Shown here piece by piece: positions 1 through 7,446 of a stretch of 64,000 bases of DNA. The first letter of the stretch is position 1; every line of letters begins with the position of its first letter. The stretch lies in NCBI RefSeq assembly GCF_020859565.1, contig NZ_JAJHUO010000044.1, positions 1 through 64,000 of the forward strand, read 5' to 3'. Origin of the DNA: Saccharothrix luteola. Its GTDB lineage: Bacteria > Actinomycetota > Actinomycetes > Mycobacteriales > Pseudonocardiaceae. The translations under genes and the position numbers were made by a program. The notes beneath the pieces are model-generated. The model had not been told where the DNA came from. It saw only the letters and a program-made list of their open reading frames with translations, and did not search any database.

Positions 1-26
1 CCGACCGGCGGCGGCCAGGTCGGTCC

Positions 27-317
27 TCAGGCGGCGGAGCGGCGGCGGCCGGCGATGATCCGGCGGCGTTCGTCCTCGCCCATGCCGCCCCACACGCCGT
101 ACGGCTCCTGGACCGCGAGCGCGTGCTCGCGGCACGGGTCCACGACGGGGCAGCGGGCGCAGAGCTGCTTGGCCTTGTCCTCGCGGGCGGCCCGGGCGGA
201 GCCGCGCTCGTTGTCCGGGTGGAAGAAGACCGCGCTGTCACGGCCTCGGCACAACCCTTCCTTCTGCCAGTCCCAGACGTCGGTCACGGGCTTGGGCAGG
301 CGCGCGGTGCTGGTCAT
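27..317 (-). CDS. whiB: WhiB-family iron-sulfur transcription factor (WhiB3/WhiD-like)
   Basis: This 96-residue protein has the four WhiB cysteines (C23, then C53-x2-C56-x5-C62) that ligate a 4Fe-4S cluster, followed by the turn motif GVWGGM and a basic tail (RRRIIAGRRR) for DNA contact. The N-terminal context DVWDWQ...CRG.DS..FFHPD.ERG matches, from memory, the WhiB3/WhiD branch, which acts in redox sensing and stress or developmental gene control together with the primary sigma factor. The ATG at 315-317 follows AAGGGGG eight bases upstream. A SigF/B-type promoter lies about 45 bp further upstream, suggesting stress control. It is a single-gene unit as far as the window shows. The family call is firm; the subfamily is inferred. 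Confidence 0.93.
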   Translation of the reverse strand: MTSTARLPKPVTDVWDWQKEGLCRGRDSAVFFHPDNERGSARAAREDKAKQLCARCPVVDPCREHALAVQEPYGVWGGMGEDERRRIIAGRRRSAA

Positions 318-359
318 CGGACGAACCCCCTTGCGGTGTCACAGGTGCTTGATCACGGC

Positions 360-386
360 TTACCCGCTGGTCCCCCGTGGGCAAAC
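360..386 (-). promoter_or_regulatory. Candidate SigF/B-type promoter of whiB
   Basis: On the minus strand GTTTG (386-382) is followed by 16 bases and GGGTAA (365-360). This resembles the actinobacterial SigF/SigB consensus GTTT-N14-17-GGGTA(T/C). A start near 352 would give a leader of about 35 nt with the whiB ribosome binding site. It is one of a set of similar sites in this window, which itself encodes a SigF/B factor at 37656. Confidence 0.55.
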
Positions 387-425
387 GTGGTGCGCCTCAT
401 CGGATGGATTACCGGGGGAGGTGGA

Positions 426-620
426 TTACTCCGGTTCCTCCTGCGCCAGCCGCTGGTCGAGGGTCTCGCCCTCGCGCAGCTCGCGCGGCGTGGTGCCGTG
501 GCGGTCGGCGGCGCTCCAGTGCTCGGGCGGCTCGACGCCGCGCTCCAGCGGGTCGACGTCGAGCTCGTCCTCGTCCAACTGCTCGGTCTCGTCCAGCGGG
601 CGTTCGTTCGGATCGGTCAT
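426..620 (-). CDS. Small acidic DUF5709-like protein
   Basis: A 64-residue acidic protein rich in Asp, Glu and Pro. It contains DPLERGVEPPEHWSAADR and ends GTTPRELREGETLDQRLAQE. The (G)TT..E.REGE.LDQRLA.EEP signature is that of actinobacterial DUF5709 proteins, of unknown function and often in stress-associated operons. The ATG overlaps the stop of the F420-oxidoreductase gene (ATGA at 617-620), so it is translationally coupled as the last gene of the 3.4-0.4 kb operon. No cysteine or membrane segment is visible. Usual family members are somewhat longer, so this is a short version. Confidence 0.8.
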   Translation of the reverse strand: MTDPNERPLDETEQLDEDELDVDPLERGVEPPEHWSAADRHGTTPRELREGETLDQRLAQEEPE

Positions 621-1606
621 CGCACTCCTCCCGGCGTGGCGAAGGCGCCCTCCAGCTCGGGCGCGACGGACTCGGCCCAGAACGCGAAGAACCGCTCCTG
701 GTCCGGGCCGATCTGGTTCACGTACACCTCGTCGTAGCCCGCGTCGGCGAACTCGCGGACGCGGTCCACGTACGGCTGCGGGTCGGGGCCGACGGGCAGC
801 GCCTCGGCCACCATGTCCTCGGTGACCAGCGTCGACGCCTGCTCGAAGTGCCGCGGCGTCGGCAGCACCTGGGCCAGTTCGCCGGGCAGCTGCTCGTTCG
901 CCCAGAGCCGGTGCGCCGTTCTCACGCCCTCCTCGGCGGAGGGCGCGTGGCACACCTTGAACCCGGCCTGGGTCGGCTTGCCCTCGCCCCCGGCGGCGCG
1001 GAACTTCGCCACCAGCGACGGGTCCGGCATGGTCGAGCACAGGCCGTCGCCGATCCGCCCGGCCACCTTCGCCGCCTTCGGCCCGAACGCCGACACGTAC
1101 ACCGGAACGGGTGACGGCGGCACCGTGTAGAGGCGCGCGTTCTCGACCGTGTAGTGCTCGCCGCGGTGGCTGACCTGCTCGCCGGTCCACAGCGCCCGCA
1201 TCACCTCGACGGCCTCTTCGAGCATCTCCAGCCGTTCCGGGGCGGACGGCCACGGGTCGCCGAAGATGTGCTCGTTCAGCGCCTCGCCGGTGCCGACGCC
1301 GAGAGTGAACCCGCCCCGGCACTGGACGGCCGCCGTCGCCGCGGCCTGCGCCACGACGGCCGGGTGAATCCGCAGCGTCGGACAGGTGACGGCGGTCGTG
1401 ACGGGCAGTGACGTGACCTCGGACAGCGCGCCGATGACGGACCACACGAACGGGCTGTTCCCCTGCTCGCCGTTCCACGGGTGGTAGTGATCGGAGATCC
1501 ACAGGCGCTCGAACCCCGCCTGCTCCGCCCACCGCGCCTGCTGCACCAGCTCGCGCGGTCCGTGCTCCTCGCTGGAGAGGAAGTAACCGATGCCGACCAT
1601 GGCCAC
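617..1606 (-). CDS. LLM-class F420-dependent oxidoreductase (TIGR03557/G6PDH-like family)
   Basis: A 329-residue TIM-barrel oxidoreductase of the luciferase-like monooxygenase superfamily. It has the typical N-terminal strand MVGIGYFLSSEEHGP, the ISDHYHPW motif and the GFTLGVGTGEALNEHIFG segment of the F420-dependent glucose-6-phosphate dehydrogenase-related group. Such enzymes use deazaflavin F420 for hydride transfer; the substrate of this subgroup is not settled, so I do not assign glucose-6-phosphate. It begins three bases after the ThDP-enzyme stop and overlaps the small acidic gene by ATGA, so the three genes form one operon. It is probably a cytosolic redox enzyme in a stress operon. 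Confidence 0.9.
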   Translation of the reverse strand: MAMVGIGYFLSSEEHGPRELVQQARWAEQAGFERLWISDHYHPWNGEQGNSPFVWSVIGALSEVTSLPVTTAVTCPTLRIHPAVVAQAAATAAVQCRGGFTLGVGTGEALNEHIFGDPWPSAPERLEMLEEAVEVMRALWTGEQVSHRGEHYTVENARLYTVPPSPVPVYVSAFGPKAAKVAGRIGDGLCSTMPDPSLVAKFRAAGGEGKPTQAGFKVCHAPSAEEGVRTAHRLWANEQLPGELAQVLPTPRHFEQASTLVTEDMVAEALPVGPDPQPYVDRVREFADAGYDEVYVNQIGPDQERFFAFWAESVAPELEGAFATPGGVR

Positions 1607-1609
1607 CGG

Positions 1610-3394
1610 TTACCCGCGCAGGAATTCCTGAACCTTGGTCGCCACCCCGCGCTTGACCACGTCCCACGCGTCCGGGTCGCCCCTGAGCATCGCCTCGGCG
1701 GTGGCCTTGGCCTGGTCGAACGTCGTGTGGGGCGGGATCGGCGGCACGTTCGGATCGCACCGCACGTCCAGGACCACCGGCCGTGAGGCGGACAACGCCT
1801 CGTCCCACGCGCCGCCCAGGTCGGCCGGATCGGCCACGTCGATCCCGCCCAGCCCGACGGACCGCGCGAACGCCGCGTAGCCGATGTCGGGCAGCACCTG
1901 CGACTCCTCGAACTTCGGCGCGCCGCCCATCGCCCTCAGCTCCCACGTCACCTGGTTGAGGTCGTTGTTGTGCAGCACGCACACCACGCACCTCGGATCC
2001 GCCCACTCCTCGTGGTAGCGGGCGATGGTGATCAACTCGGCCAGCCCGTTCATCTGCATCGCGCCGTCGCCGACCAGCGCCACCACCGGGCGTTCCGGGT
2101 GCGCGAACTTCGCCCCGATCGCGTACGGCACCCCGGCGCCCATCGTCGCCAACGTGCCCGACAACGACCCGCGCATCCGCCCGCGCAACTTCACCAGCCG
2201 GGCGTACCAGTTCGCCGCGGACCCCGAGTCGGCGGTCACGATCGCGTCGTCGGGCAACCGCGACGACAACTCCCACATGATCCGCATGGGGTTCACCGGG
2301 TCCGCGTCCACAAAGGACTGCCGACGCAGGGTGTCCCACCACTCGGCCACGTTGCGCTCGACGGTCTCCCGCCAACGCCGGTTCTCCTTGCGCCGCAACA
2401 GCGGGAGCATCGCCCGCAACGTCGCCCCCGCGTCACCGACCAGGTTCACCTCGGTCGGGTAGCGCATCCCGATGAACCGCCCGTCGACGTCCACCTGCAC
2501 CGCCCGCGCGGCGCCGAACTCGGGCAGGAACTGCGAATAGGGAAAGCTCGACCCGACGATCAACAACGTGTCGCAGTCCCGCATCAGCTCGTAGCTCGGC
2601 CTCGTGCCCAGCAACCCGATCGACCCGGTCACCCACGGTTCGTCGTCCGGCAGCACGTCCTTGCCCAACAACGCCTTCGCCACACCGGCGCCCAACACCT
2701 CCGCCACCTGGCGAACCTCACCACCGGCCCCGCGCGCCCCCTGGCCCACGAGCATCGCCACGCGCTCCCCGGCGTTCAACACCTCCACTGCGCGCTCGAC
2801 GTCATCCGTCGCCGGGACGGCGGTCGCCCGACCCCGGCTGGGTGCGCTGGACGGCACGTGCTTGAACGCGTGCTCGGGCGGCGTGTAGTCCAGTTCCTGC
2901 ACGTCGGCCGGGATGATCAGCGCCGTGGGCGCCCGCTGCGCCTCCGCGGTGCGAATGGCCCGGTCCAGGGCGTTGGGCAACTGCTCCGGCACGGTCACGT
3001 CGACCAGGTACTCGGACGCGACGTCCTTGAACAACGAGTGCAGGTCCACCTCCTGCTGGTAACTGCCACCCATCGCCGTGCGCGCCGTCTGCCCGACGAT
3101 CGCCACCACCGGCACGTGATCCAACTTGGCGTCGTACAACCCGTTCAGCAGGTGGATCGCCCCAGGCCCGGAGGTGGCCATGCACACCCCGACCCGGCCG
3201 CTGAACTTCGCGTACCCGACGGCCTGCATCGCGGACATTTCCTCGTGCCGCGACTGCACAAACCGGGGCCTGTCCCCACTACGCCCAAAAGCCGAAACCA
3301 GCCCGTTGATGCCGTCACCCGGATAGGCGAACACGTGCTCGACCCCCCAGTCGCGCAGGCGGCGCAGCACGAAGTCGGCAACGGTGTCGGTCAT
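1610..3394 (-). CDS. ThDP-dependent pyruvate oxidase/acetolactate synthase-like enzyme
   Basis: A 594-residue three-domain ThDP enzyme. The N-terminal PYR domain carries the activating glutamate in SRHEEMSAM. The central domain has the VGQGARGAG and YELMRDCDTLLIVGSSFPYS segments. The C-terminal PP domain has the diphosphate/Mg motif from VGDGAMQMNG to HNNDLNQVTW. Size and order match pyruvate dehydrogenase (quinone)/PoxB-like proteins and the generic ThDP-requiring proteins found in actinobacteria. Likely reaction: decarboxylation of pyruvate or a related 2-oxo acid. The ATG at 3392-3394 is preceded by GGGAGG. First gene of a three-gene operon; a weak SigF/B-like promoter lies just upstream. 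No C-terminal membrane-binding helix is obvious, so the electron acceptor is uncertain. Confidence 0.88.
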   Translation of the reverse strand: MTDTVADFVLRRLRDWGVEHVFAYPGDGINGLVSAFGRSGDRPRFVQSRHEEMSAMQAVGYAKFSGRVGVCMATSGPGAIHLLNGLYDAKLDHVPVVAIVGQTARTAMGGSYQQEVDLHSLFKDVASEYLVDVTVPEQLPNALDRAIRTAEAQRAPTALIIPADVQELDYTPPEHAFKHVPSSAPSRGRATAVPATDDVERAVEVLNAGERVAMLVGQGARGAGGEVRQVAEVLGAGVAKALLGKDVLPDDEPWVTGSIGLLGTRPSYELMRDCDTLLIVGSSFPYSQFLPEFGAARAVQVDVDGRFIGMRYPTEVNLVGDAGATLRAMLPLLRRKENRRWRETVERNVAEWWDTLRRQSFVDADPVNPMRIMWELSSRLPDDAIVTADSGSAANWYARLVKLRGRMRGSLSGTLATMGAGVPYAIGAKFAHPERPVVALVGDGAMQMNGLAELITIARYHEEWADPRCVVCVLHNNDLNQVTWELRAMGGAPKFEESQVLPDIGYAAFARSVGLGGIDVADPADLGGAWDEALSASRPVVLDVRCDPNVPPIPPHTTFDQAKATAEAMLRGDPDAWDVVKRGVATKVQEFLRG

Positions 3395-3419
3395 GGCGGC
3401 CTCCCTGGAAAAGAAAGGG

Positions 3420-3444
3420 TTACCCGCCCCACCAGCCCTTACTC
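3420..3444 (-). promoter_or_regulatory. Weak SigF/B-like promoter of the ThDP-enzyme operon
   Basis: On the minus strand GAGT (3444-3441), 15 bases, then GGGTAA (3425-3420), about 25 bp upstream of the ATG. The -10 element matches the SigF/B pattern, while the -35 element fits only the relaxed GNNT form. It is reported because four or five better examples occur in this window. Confidence 0.3.
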
Positions 3445-3539
3445 AGCCCACCCACCGCCGGCGCCCTACCCCGGGCCGGCCGGTGACGCAGGCAGGGCCG
3501 GGACGCAGCAGGGCCAGACGCAGCAGGGCCGGTTGGGGC

Positions 3540-4060
3540 CAGCAAGGTGGGCACGGCGCTGGCAGACCGGCGGCTGACCGGGGATGGCGGCCGGGCGGTG
3601 ACCGCGGCTGGGCAACGATCGCGGCTGAGCGGGGATCGAGCGGGCCAAGGTTCGGGCGGGCCAAGGGATCGCCGCCAGGCAGGGCTTGCGGCTGAGCGGG
3701 GATGGGGGCTGAGCGGGGATGGGGGCAGGGCGGGGATGGCGCGGGGATCGAGGCTGGGTGGAGATCGCGGCGGCACCGATCGCGGCGGCAGGGATCCGGC
3801 GCGGGAATCGGGGCAGGGTCGAAGGGCAGGGCCGCGGCTGGGCGGAGATCGCAAGCTGCTCTGTTGACAGGGCGGGGATCGCGGGCTCCGTTGGCGGGGC
3901 GGGGGGCGGGGCGGGATCGCAAGCTGCGTTGGCGGGGCGGGATCGCGGCGGGGTGGAGATCGCGGCGGGGCGGGGATCGGGGGGTGCGTCGGCGGGGCAT
4001 GGCTGGGCTGGGCGGGGCGGGCGTTGGAACCGCACTTGCCCATCCACGCCCCCTGGGCCG
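3540..4060. repeat. G-rich degenerate repeat block, no supported gene
   Basis: The 889 bp between the ThDP-enzyme start and the membrane protease end (3395-4283) hold no convincing gene. From about 3540 to 4060 the plus strand is an irregular array of units such as GGCGGGGATCGCGGC and GCGGAGATCGCAAGCTGC, with GATCGC recurring every 15-40 bases. Near 3893-3915 four or more G-runs make a G-quadruplex-capable stretch. All long reading frames here are proline/arginine-rich artefacts of the composition. The pattern resembles intergenic repeat expansion rather than a transposon; no terminal inverted repeats were found. Confidence 0.6.
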
Positions 4061-4190
4061 TAGTCGCCATGCCTGTCCGCCGCCGGGCCGGCCGTTTTAT
4101 CCGGCTAACGTGAGACATGCGGTTTGGGTTGTCCTAGGTTGCACTCTTCGCCCGGTCGAGTGATCAACCAACCCGAGCAACCTCACAGGC

Positions 4191-4250
4191 ACCCACAACG
4201 GCCCCCGCAACGGACCCGGAACCAACCCACCGAGGCCCGATTTGACATGG
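4191..4250. repeat. Dispersed intergenic repeat, copy 1
   Basis: The stretch CCCACAACGG, then CAACGGACCCG, then CACCGAGGCCC, followed by GATTTGACATGG. The same string of blocks recurs at 21548-21590, where the last block is inverted (ATGTCAAAT). Both copies sit in intergenic DNA at the ends of unrelated genes. Function unknown. Confidence 0.5.
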
Positions 4251-4283
4251 GTTCGGGCACCCCAGGCAGGTCGAGCCGGACCC

Positions 4284-4940
4284 TCACAACGGCAGCAACA
4301 ACCGCCCGCCCACCACCAGAGTCCCCACCGCCACCCCGGCGAACAGCAGCACCCACACCAACCCCGGCACCCGCGTGATCCGCGCCAGCTGATCGGCATC
4401 GGACTGCCGCGCCAACCCCCGCATCCGCCGCCGCTGCAACTCCCCCACCGGCCTGACCCCGCCCAACAACAAGAACCACGTCACGAACAACGCGAACGCC
4501 GCCTGCCACTCCACCGTCGCGTACCACGACACGGCGAACATCACCGCCCCGGTCACCACGACCGACAGCACGCCGAACGCGTTGCGGATCATCACCAGCA
4601 TCCCGGCCAGCAACCCGACCGTCGCCCACAGCAACGGCCGGACCTGGTCGGACGTCACCAGGACCGCCGCGCCCAGCCCGAGCAACGACGGCGTCACGTA
4701 CCCCGCGAAGTACATCAGCACGACCGCGAAACCGGTCGGCCTGCCGCGCGACACCGTGACCCCGGACGTGTCCGAGTTCAGCTTGATGCCCTCCAGCCTC
4801 CGGCCGGTGAGCAGCGCGACGAGGGCGTGCCCGGCCTCGTGCGCGATGGTGATGACGTGCCTGCTGTACCGCCACACGCCCGGACTGGCCACCAGGACCA
4901 GCGCCAGCACGGCGGGAGCCCATTTCGTCAGAGTCGACAT
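4284..4940 (-). CDS. M50-family membrane metallopeptidase (site-2-protease-like)
   Basis: A 218-residue integral membrane protein. After a first hydrophobic helix it carries HEAGH, the zinc-binding HExxH motif of M50 peptidases, within VITIAHEAGHALVALLTGRR. Four or five further hydrophobic segments follow. The length and the absence of a PDZ domain match the small M50B-like group common in actinobacteria, whose substrates are mostly unknown. The start was set at the ATG at 4938-4940 (MSTLTKWAPAV) because upstream codons are basic and uncharacteristic. It is divergent from the aldo/keto reductase. The second metal-binding motif expected of active site-2 proteases is not obvious, so activity is probable but unproven. 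Confidence 0.82.
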   Translation of the reverse strand: MSTLTKWAPAVLALVLVASPGVWRYSRHVITIAHEAGHALVALLTGRRLEGIKLNSDTSGVTVSRGRPTGFAVVLMYFAGYVTPSLLGLGAAVLVTSDQVRPLLWATVGLLAGMLVMIRNAFGVLSVVVTGAVMFAVSWYATVEWQAAFALFVTWFLLLGGVRPVGELQRRRMRGLARQSDADQLARITRVPGLVWVLLFAGVAVGTLVVGGRLLLPL

Positions 4941-4973
4941 CGCCACCCAGCATGCCAGGGCCGCACCAGGGGC

Positions 4974-5004
4974 TTGACCTGGACCGCGCTCCAGCACCCA
5001 GGCT
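4974..5004 (+). promoter_or_regulatory. MerR-type promoter (19-bp spacer) of the aldo/keto reductase
   Basis: TTGACC (4974-4979) and CAGGCT (4999-5004) are separated by exactly 19 bases. The spacer carries the inverted repeat CTGGA-N6-TCCAG. An overlong 19-bp spacer with a central dyad is the hallmark of promoters untwisted by MerR-family activators. The predicted start falls at about 5011-5012, the ATG itself, so the mRNA may be leaderless. Confidence 0.6.
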
Positions 5005-5011
5005 GACCGCC

Positions 5012-5956
5012 ATGAGACGACAGCGCATCGGTTCACTGGAGGTCAGCGCCCTGGCGCTGGGCACGCTGCCGTTCGGCACGTCAGTCGACCAACGGACCTC
5101 GTTCGCGATCATGGACCGCTTCGCCGAGGCGGGCGGCACGTTCCTGGACACGGCCAACAACTACGTGTTCTGGGACGGTGGCACGGGCGACGAGAGCGAG
5201 CAGACCGTCGGTCGCTGGCTGGCCGCCCGGGGCAACCGCGACGACGTGGTCGTGGCCACCAAGACGGGCGCGCGGCCGTTGACGCCGGGCACCGGGCTGG
5301 AGAACGCCGAGGGCCTGGCCGGCGACACGGTCCGCAGTGCCGCCGCCGCGAGCCTGGAGCGGCTGGGCATCGACCACATCGACCTCTACTACAGCCACAT
5401 CGAGGACCGCCGGGTCACGCTGGAGGACACCCTCGGCGGGTTCGCGTCCCTCGTCGAAGCCGGCACGGTGCGGGAGATCGGCGCCAGCAACCACGCCACG
5501 TGGCGCTTCGACCGGGCACGGGCGGTGTCACGGGCGAACGGCTGGCCGCTCTACACCGCCGTGCAGCAGCGGTACAGCTACCTCCGACCGCGGCCGGGGG
5601 TGAAGCTGCCCGAGGGCGGTCACGTGCACATGACCGACGAGCTGCTCGACTACGCGCAGACCGAGCGGGACGTCACGCTCGTGGCGTACTCGGCGCTGCT
5701 CGCGGGCAGGTACCGGGACAAGCCGCTGGGCGAGGAGTACGACCACCCCGGCACCACGCGGCGGCTGAGGGTGCTGCACGAGGTCGCGGCGGAACTCGGC
5801 GCCACGGTCAACCAGGTCGTGCTCGCGTGGCTGATACGCCAGGACATCATCCCGCTCGTGGGCGCCACCTCCGTCGCACAGGTGGAGGAAACGCTGGGCG
5901 CGCTCGAGATCGAACTGGACGACGACCAGGTGGACCGCATGGACTCGGCGACCTGA
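5012..5956 (+). CDS. Aldo/keto reductase
   Basis: A 314-residue NADPH-dependent aldo/keto reductase with a TIM-barrel fold. Motifs include the N-terminal LGTLPFGT, the catalytic Asp and Tyr region FLDTANNYVFWDGG, the active-site-type segment DLYYSHIEDRR, and the C-terminal nucleotide-binding stretch PLVGATSVAQVEETLGAL. The start at 5012 gives the usual N-terminus MRRQRIGSLEVSALALGT; no ribosome binding site is visible, in line with a leaderless transcript from the adjacent MerR-type promoter. It probably reduces reactive aldehydes or ketones. Downstream there are three tandem GAACAGC units and a strong hairpin. Confidence 0.92.
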   Translation: MRRQRIGSLEVSALALGTLPFGTSVDQRTSFAIMDRFAEAGGTFLDTANNYVFWDGGTGDESEQTVGRWLAARGNRDDVVVATKTGARPLTPGTGLENAEGLAGDTVRSAAAASLERLGIDHIDLYYSHIEDRRVTLEDTLGGFASLVEAGTVREIGASNHATWRFDRARAVSRANGWPLYTAVQQRYSYLRPRPGVKLPEGGHVHMTDELLDYAQTERDVTLVAYSALLAGRYRDKPLGEEYDHPGTTRRLRVLHEVAAELGATVNQVVLAWLIRQDIIPLVGATSVAQVEETLGALEIELDDDQVDRMDSAT

Positions 5957-5973
5957 ACAGCGAACAGCGAACA

Positions 5974-6000
5974 GCGCACGGTCCGTTCGGGACCGTGCGC
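5974..6000 (+). terminator. Hairpin terminator after the aldo/keto reductase
   Basis: A perfect 11-bp stem GCGCACGGTCC / GGACCGTGCGC with a five-base loop GTTCG, 17 bp after the stop codon. It is preceded by three tandem GAACAGC repeats. Without a U-tract, as is usual in high-GC actinobacteria, it may serve both convergent genes. Confidence 0.75.
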
Positions 6001-6043
6001 CGTTCGCGCGTCTTGCCGTCAGCGCGTCAGACCAGCCGGCCCA

Positions 6044-6826
6044 TCACCGGCTGAACCGCGACTTGTGCTGCTCCGCGATGGCCGGGTCGATCGGCTGGAC
6101 CGGCCGCGGGTTCACGGTCGGGTCCATCGACTCGACCCGCTCGTCGCGGTACGCACCGTGCGGCGCGTCGTCGGTGCGCTGCGCGGGCATCTCCTGCGTC
6201 ACCGGATCGGCCTTCGGGTCGCGGATGCTCGCGTCCCGCTCGTACCGGGCCTGCTCCCGACGCCGCTCCGCCTCCCGCCGGTCCGCGATCGTCTCGCCAG
6301 GACCCGCGACCGTCTCGCCGGGGCCCGCGACGGGCGCGATCGGCTCCCCGGTCCGCGTGTCGACCGGCGGTTCCGTCACGATCTTCCGCCGCGCCGGCAG
6401 CACCGCGATCAGCAGGCCGACGGCGGCGAGGCCGAGGTGCAGCCAGTTGTCGTTGACGTTGAGCGCCAGCGGGTTGCCGAGGCCGGCCACCGGGTTGGTG
6501 GAGAACACCCCGGCCAGGGCCAGGCCCCACAGCAGCACGGCGCCGTAGCCGATGAACAGGATCCAGCCGTACAGGCGCGCCAGGCCGGACGTGCTCGCCA
6601 TCAGCAGGCCGAGCACACCGAACGCCAGGTGGACCACGTTGTGCAGCGGGTTCAGCGTGAACCCGAGCAGCATCGCGTGCTGGTCGCCCGCGAAGTCGCC
6701 GAACCCGGTGCGCACGAAGCCCAGCACACCCAACGCGAGGAAGACCGAACCGACCAGGCCTGCGAGCACCTGGGCGGGTTGCAGGCCCGCGACCTTGACG
6801 CGACCGACCGTCGAGTGGTGGGTCAT
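6044..6826 (-). CDS. DUF4383 membrane protein with long charged C-terminal tail
   Basis: A 260-residue protein with four predicted membrane helices in the first 150 residues: a helix around VLAGLVGSVFLALGVLG, the conserved NPLHNVVHLAFGVLGL segment typical of DUF4383, then two more. A hydrophilic tail of about 110 residues is rich in Arg/Glu/Pro and contains two VAGPGET repeats. DUF4383 proteins are actinobacterial membrane proteins of unknown function, often stress-induced. The ATG at 6824-6826 follows GGAGGG. A SigF/B-type promoter lies upstream. A second, tail-less DUF4383-like protein is encoded beside the SigF gene at 38445. Confidence 0.88.
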   Translation of the reverse strand: MTHHSTVGRVKVAGLQPAQVLAGLVGSVFLALGVLGFVRTGFGDFAGDQHAMLLGFTLNPLHNVVHLAFGVLGLLMASTSGLARLYGWILFIGYGAVLLWGLALAGVFSTNPVAGLGNPLALNVNDNWLHLGLAAVGLLIAVLPARRKIVTEPPVDTRTGEPIAPVAGPGETVAGPGETIADRREAERRREQARYERDASIRDPKADPVTQEMPAQRTDDAPHGAYRDERVESMDPTVNPRPVQPIDPAIAEQHKSRFSR

Positions 6827-6883
6827 CTCGCCCTCCAACTGAGGACCACGAGCCCGTCTGACCGGGCTCCGGACGACCACCGA

Positions 6884-6909
6884 CTACCCGTCCGGTCCGA
6901 GCCGCAAAC
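6884..6909 (-). promoter_or_regulatory. Candidate SigF/B-type promoter of the DUF4383 gene
   Basis: On the minus strand GTTTG (6909-6905), 15 bases, GGGTAG (6889-6884). It sits about 58 bp upstream of the ATG. Both boxes agree with the other SigF/B-like sites in this window apart from the last base of the -10 element. Confidence 0.5.
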
Positions 6910-7385
6910 AGGAGCCGCGAACGGCGCGTCGCCGCCCCGACCCGGTACCGGGGCCGAATGGCGGCGGGGGACGGGCGCACGAACCCGTCCCCCCTTTCCC
7001 GACAGGAGTCACACACCCCGCCGTGCCGGGGTTTATCCGCCCCGACCCACCCCATGAAGGCCGGGCGGCCAGCGCCACGCCGAATGCGTGCCGATCATTA
7101 CAGCCAATAGGCCGATAAGATTTCCCAATAATCACGCACCGTGTCGTCGGATTCGACGCATGCGAAGTATGGGCAGGTCAGGAGCGCTGGACCCGGTCAC
7201 CGGACGTGCGCGTCGCGGAGCCGTTCCACTCGGTCTCCTTGCTGTTCACGAAGGTCCCCTTTGTGGTTCGTCGAACACCACTGCGGTGTCACCACGACTA
7301 TCTCCGAACCGGCCGCTCGCGTCAAAGTAATTACGGCGTTCGCGAATTCATCGGACCAACCTCCGGTCCCATCGGGCAGGATCGC
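6910..7385. other. Intergenic stretch with lower GC, no supported gene
   Basis: Roughly 475 bp between the divergent DUF4383 and quinone-oxidoreductase promoters. GC content drops between about 7080 and 7350. It includes a copy of the motif CGAAC-N-CC-N2-TGCGGTGTCAC (7272-7292) also found in the whiB leader. A 23-codon minus-strand frame (GTG at 7249, ending near 7178) is preceded by AAAGGGG but resembles nothing I know. No stable gene call is possible. Confidence 0.5.
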
Positions 7386-7416
7386 TTGACCTCGACTTAA
7401 CTCGAACTCCTAGCGT
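7386..7416 (+). promoter_or_regulatory. SoxR/MerR-type promoter of the quinone oxidoreductase
   Basis: TTGACC (7386-7391) and TAGCGT (7411-7416) are separated by 19 bases. The spacer carries the dyad TCGACTTAACTCGA (7392-7405), palindromic except for one central pair. The arrangement closely resembles the SoxR box of soxS-type promoters, whose core is CCTCAAGTTAACTTGAGG. In streptomycetes SoxR directly activates quinone reductases and other redox enzymes. No merR-family gene lies in the window. Confidence 0.65.
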
Positions 7417-7446
7417 GGCCGGCAGGACTTCAGAGGGGATCAGGAC

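Noticed and set aside
426..2375. A 649-codon minus-strand frame
   Set aside because: Only its last 64 codons (from 620) are a gene; the rest is an arginine-rich shadow of the F420 oxidoreductase and ThDP enzyme frames.
3420..4163. Several proline- or glycine-rich frames on both strands
   Set aside because: They are products of the G-rich repeat block, have no ribosome sites and resemble no protein family.
7178..7249. A 23-codon minus-strand frame with AAAGGGG before its GTG
   Set aside because: Too short and without a recognisable family; kept only as a remark in the intergenic entry.
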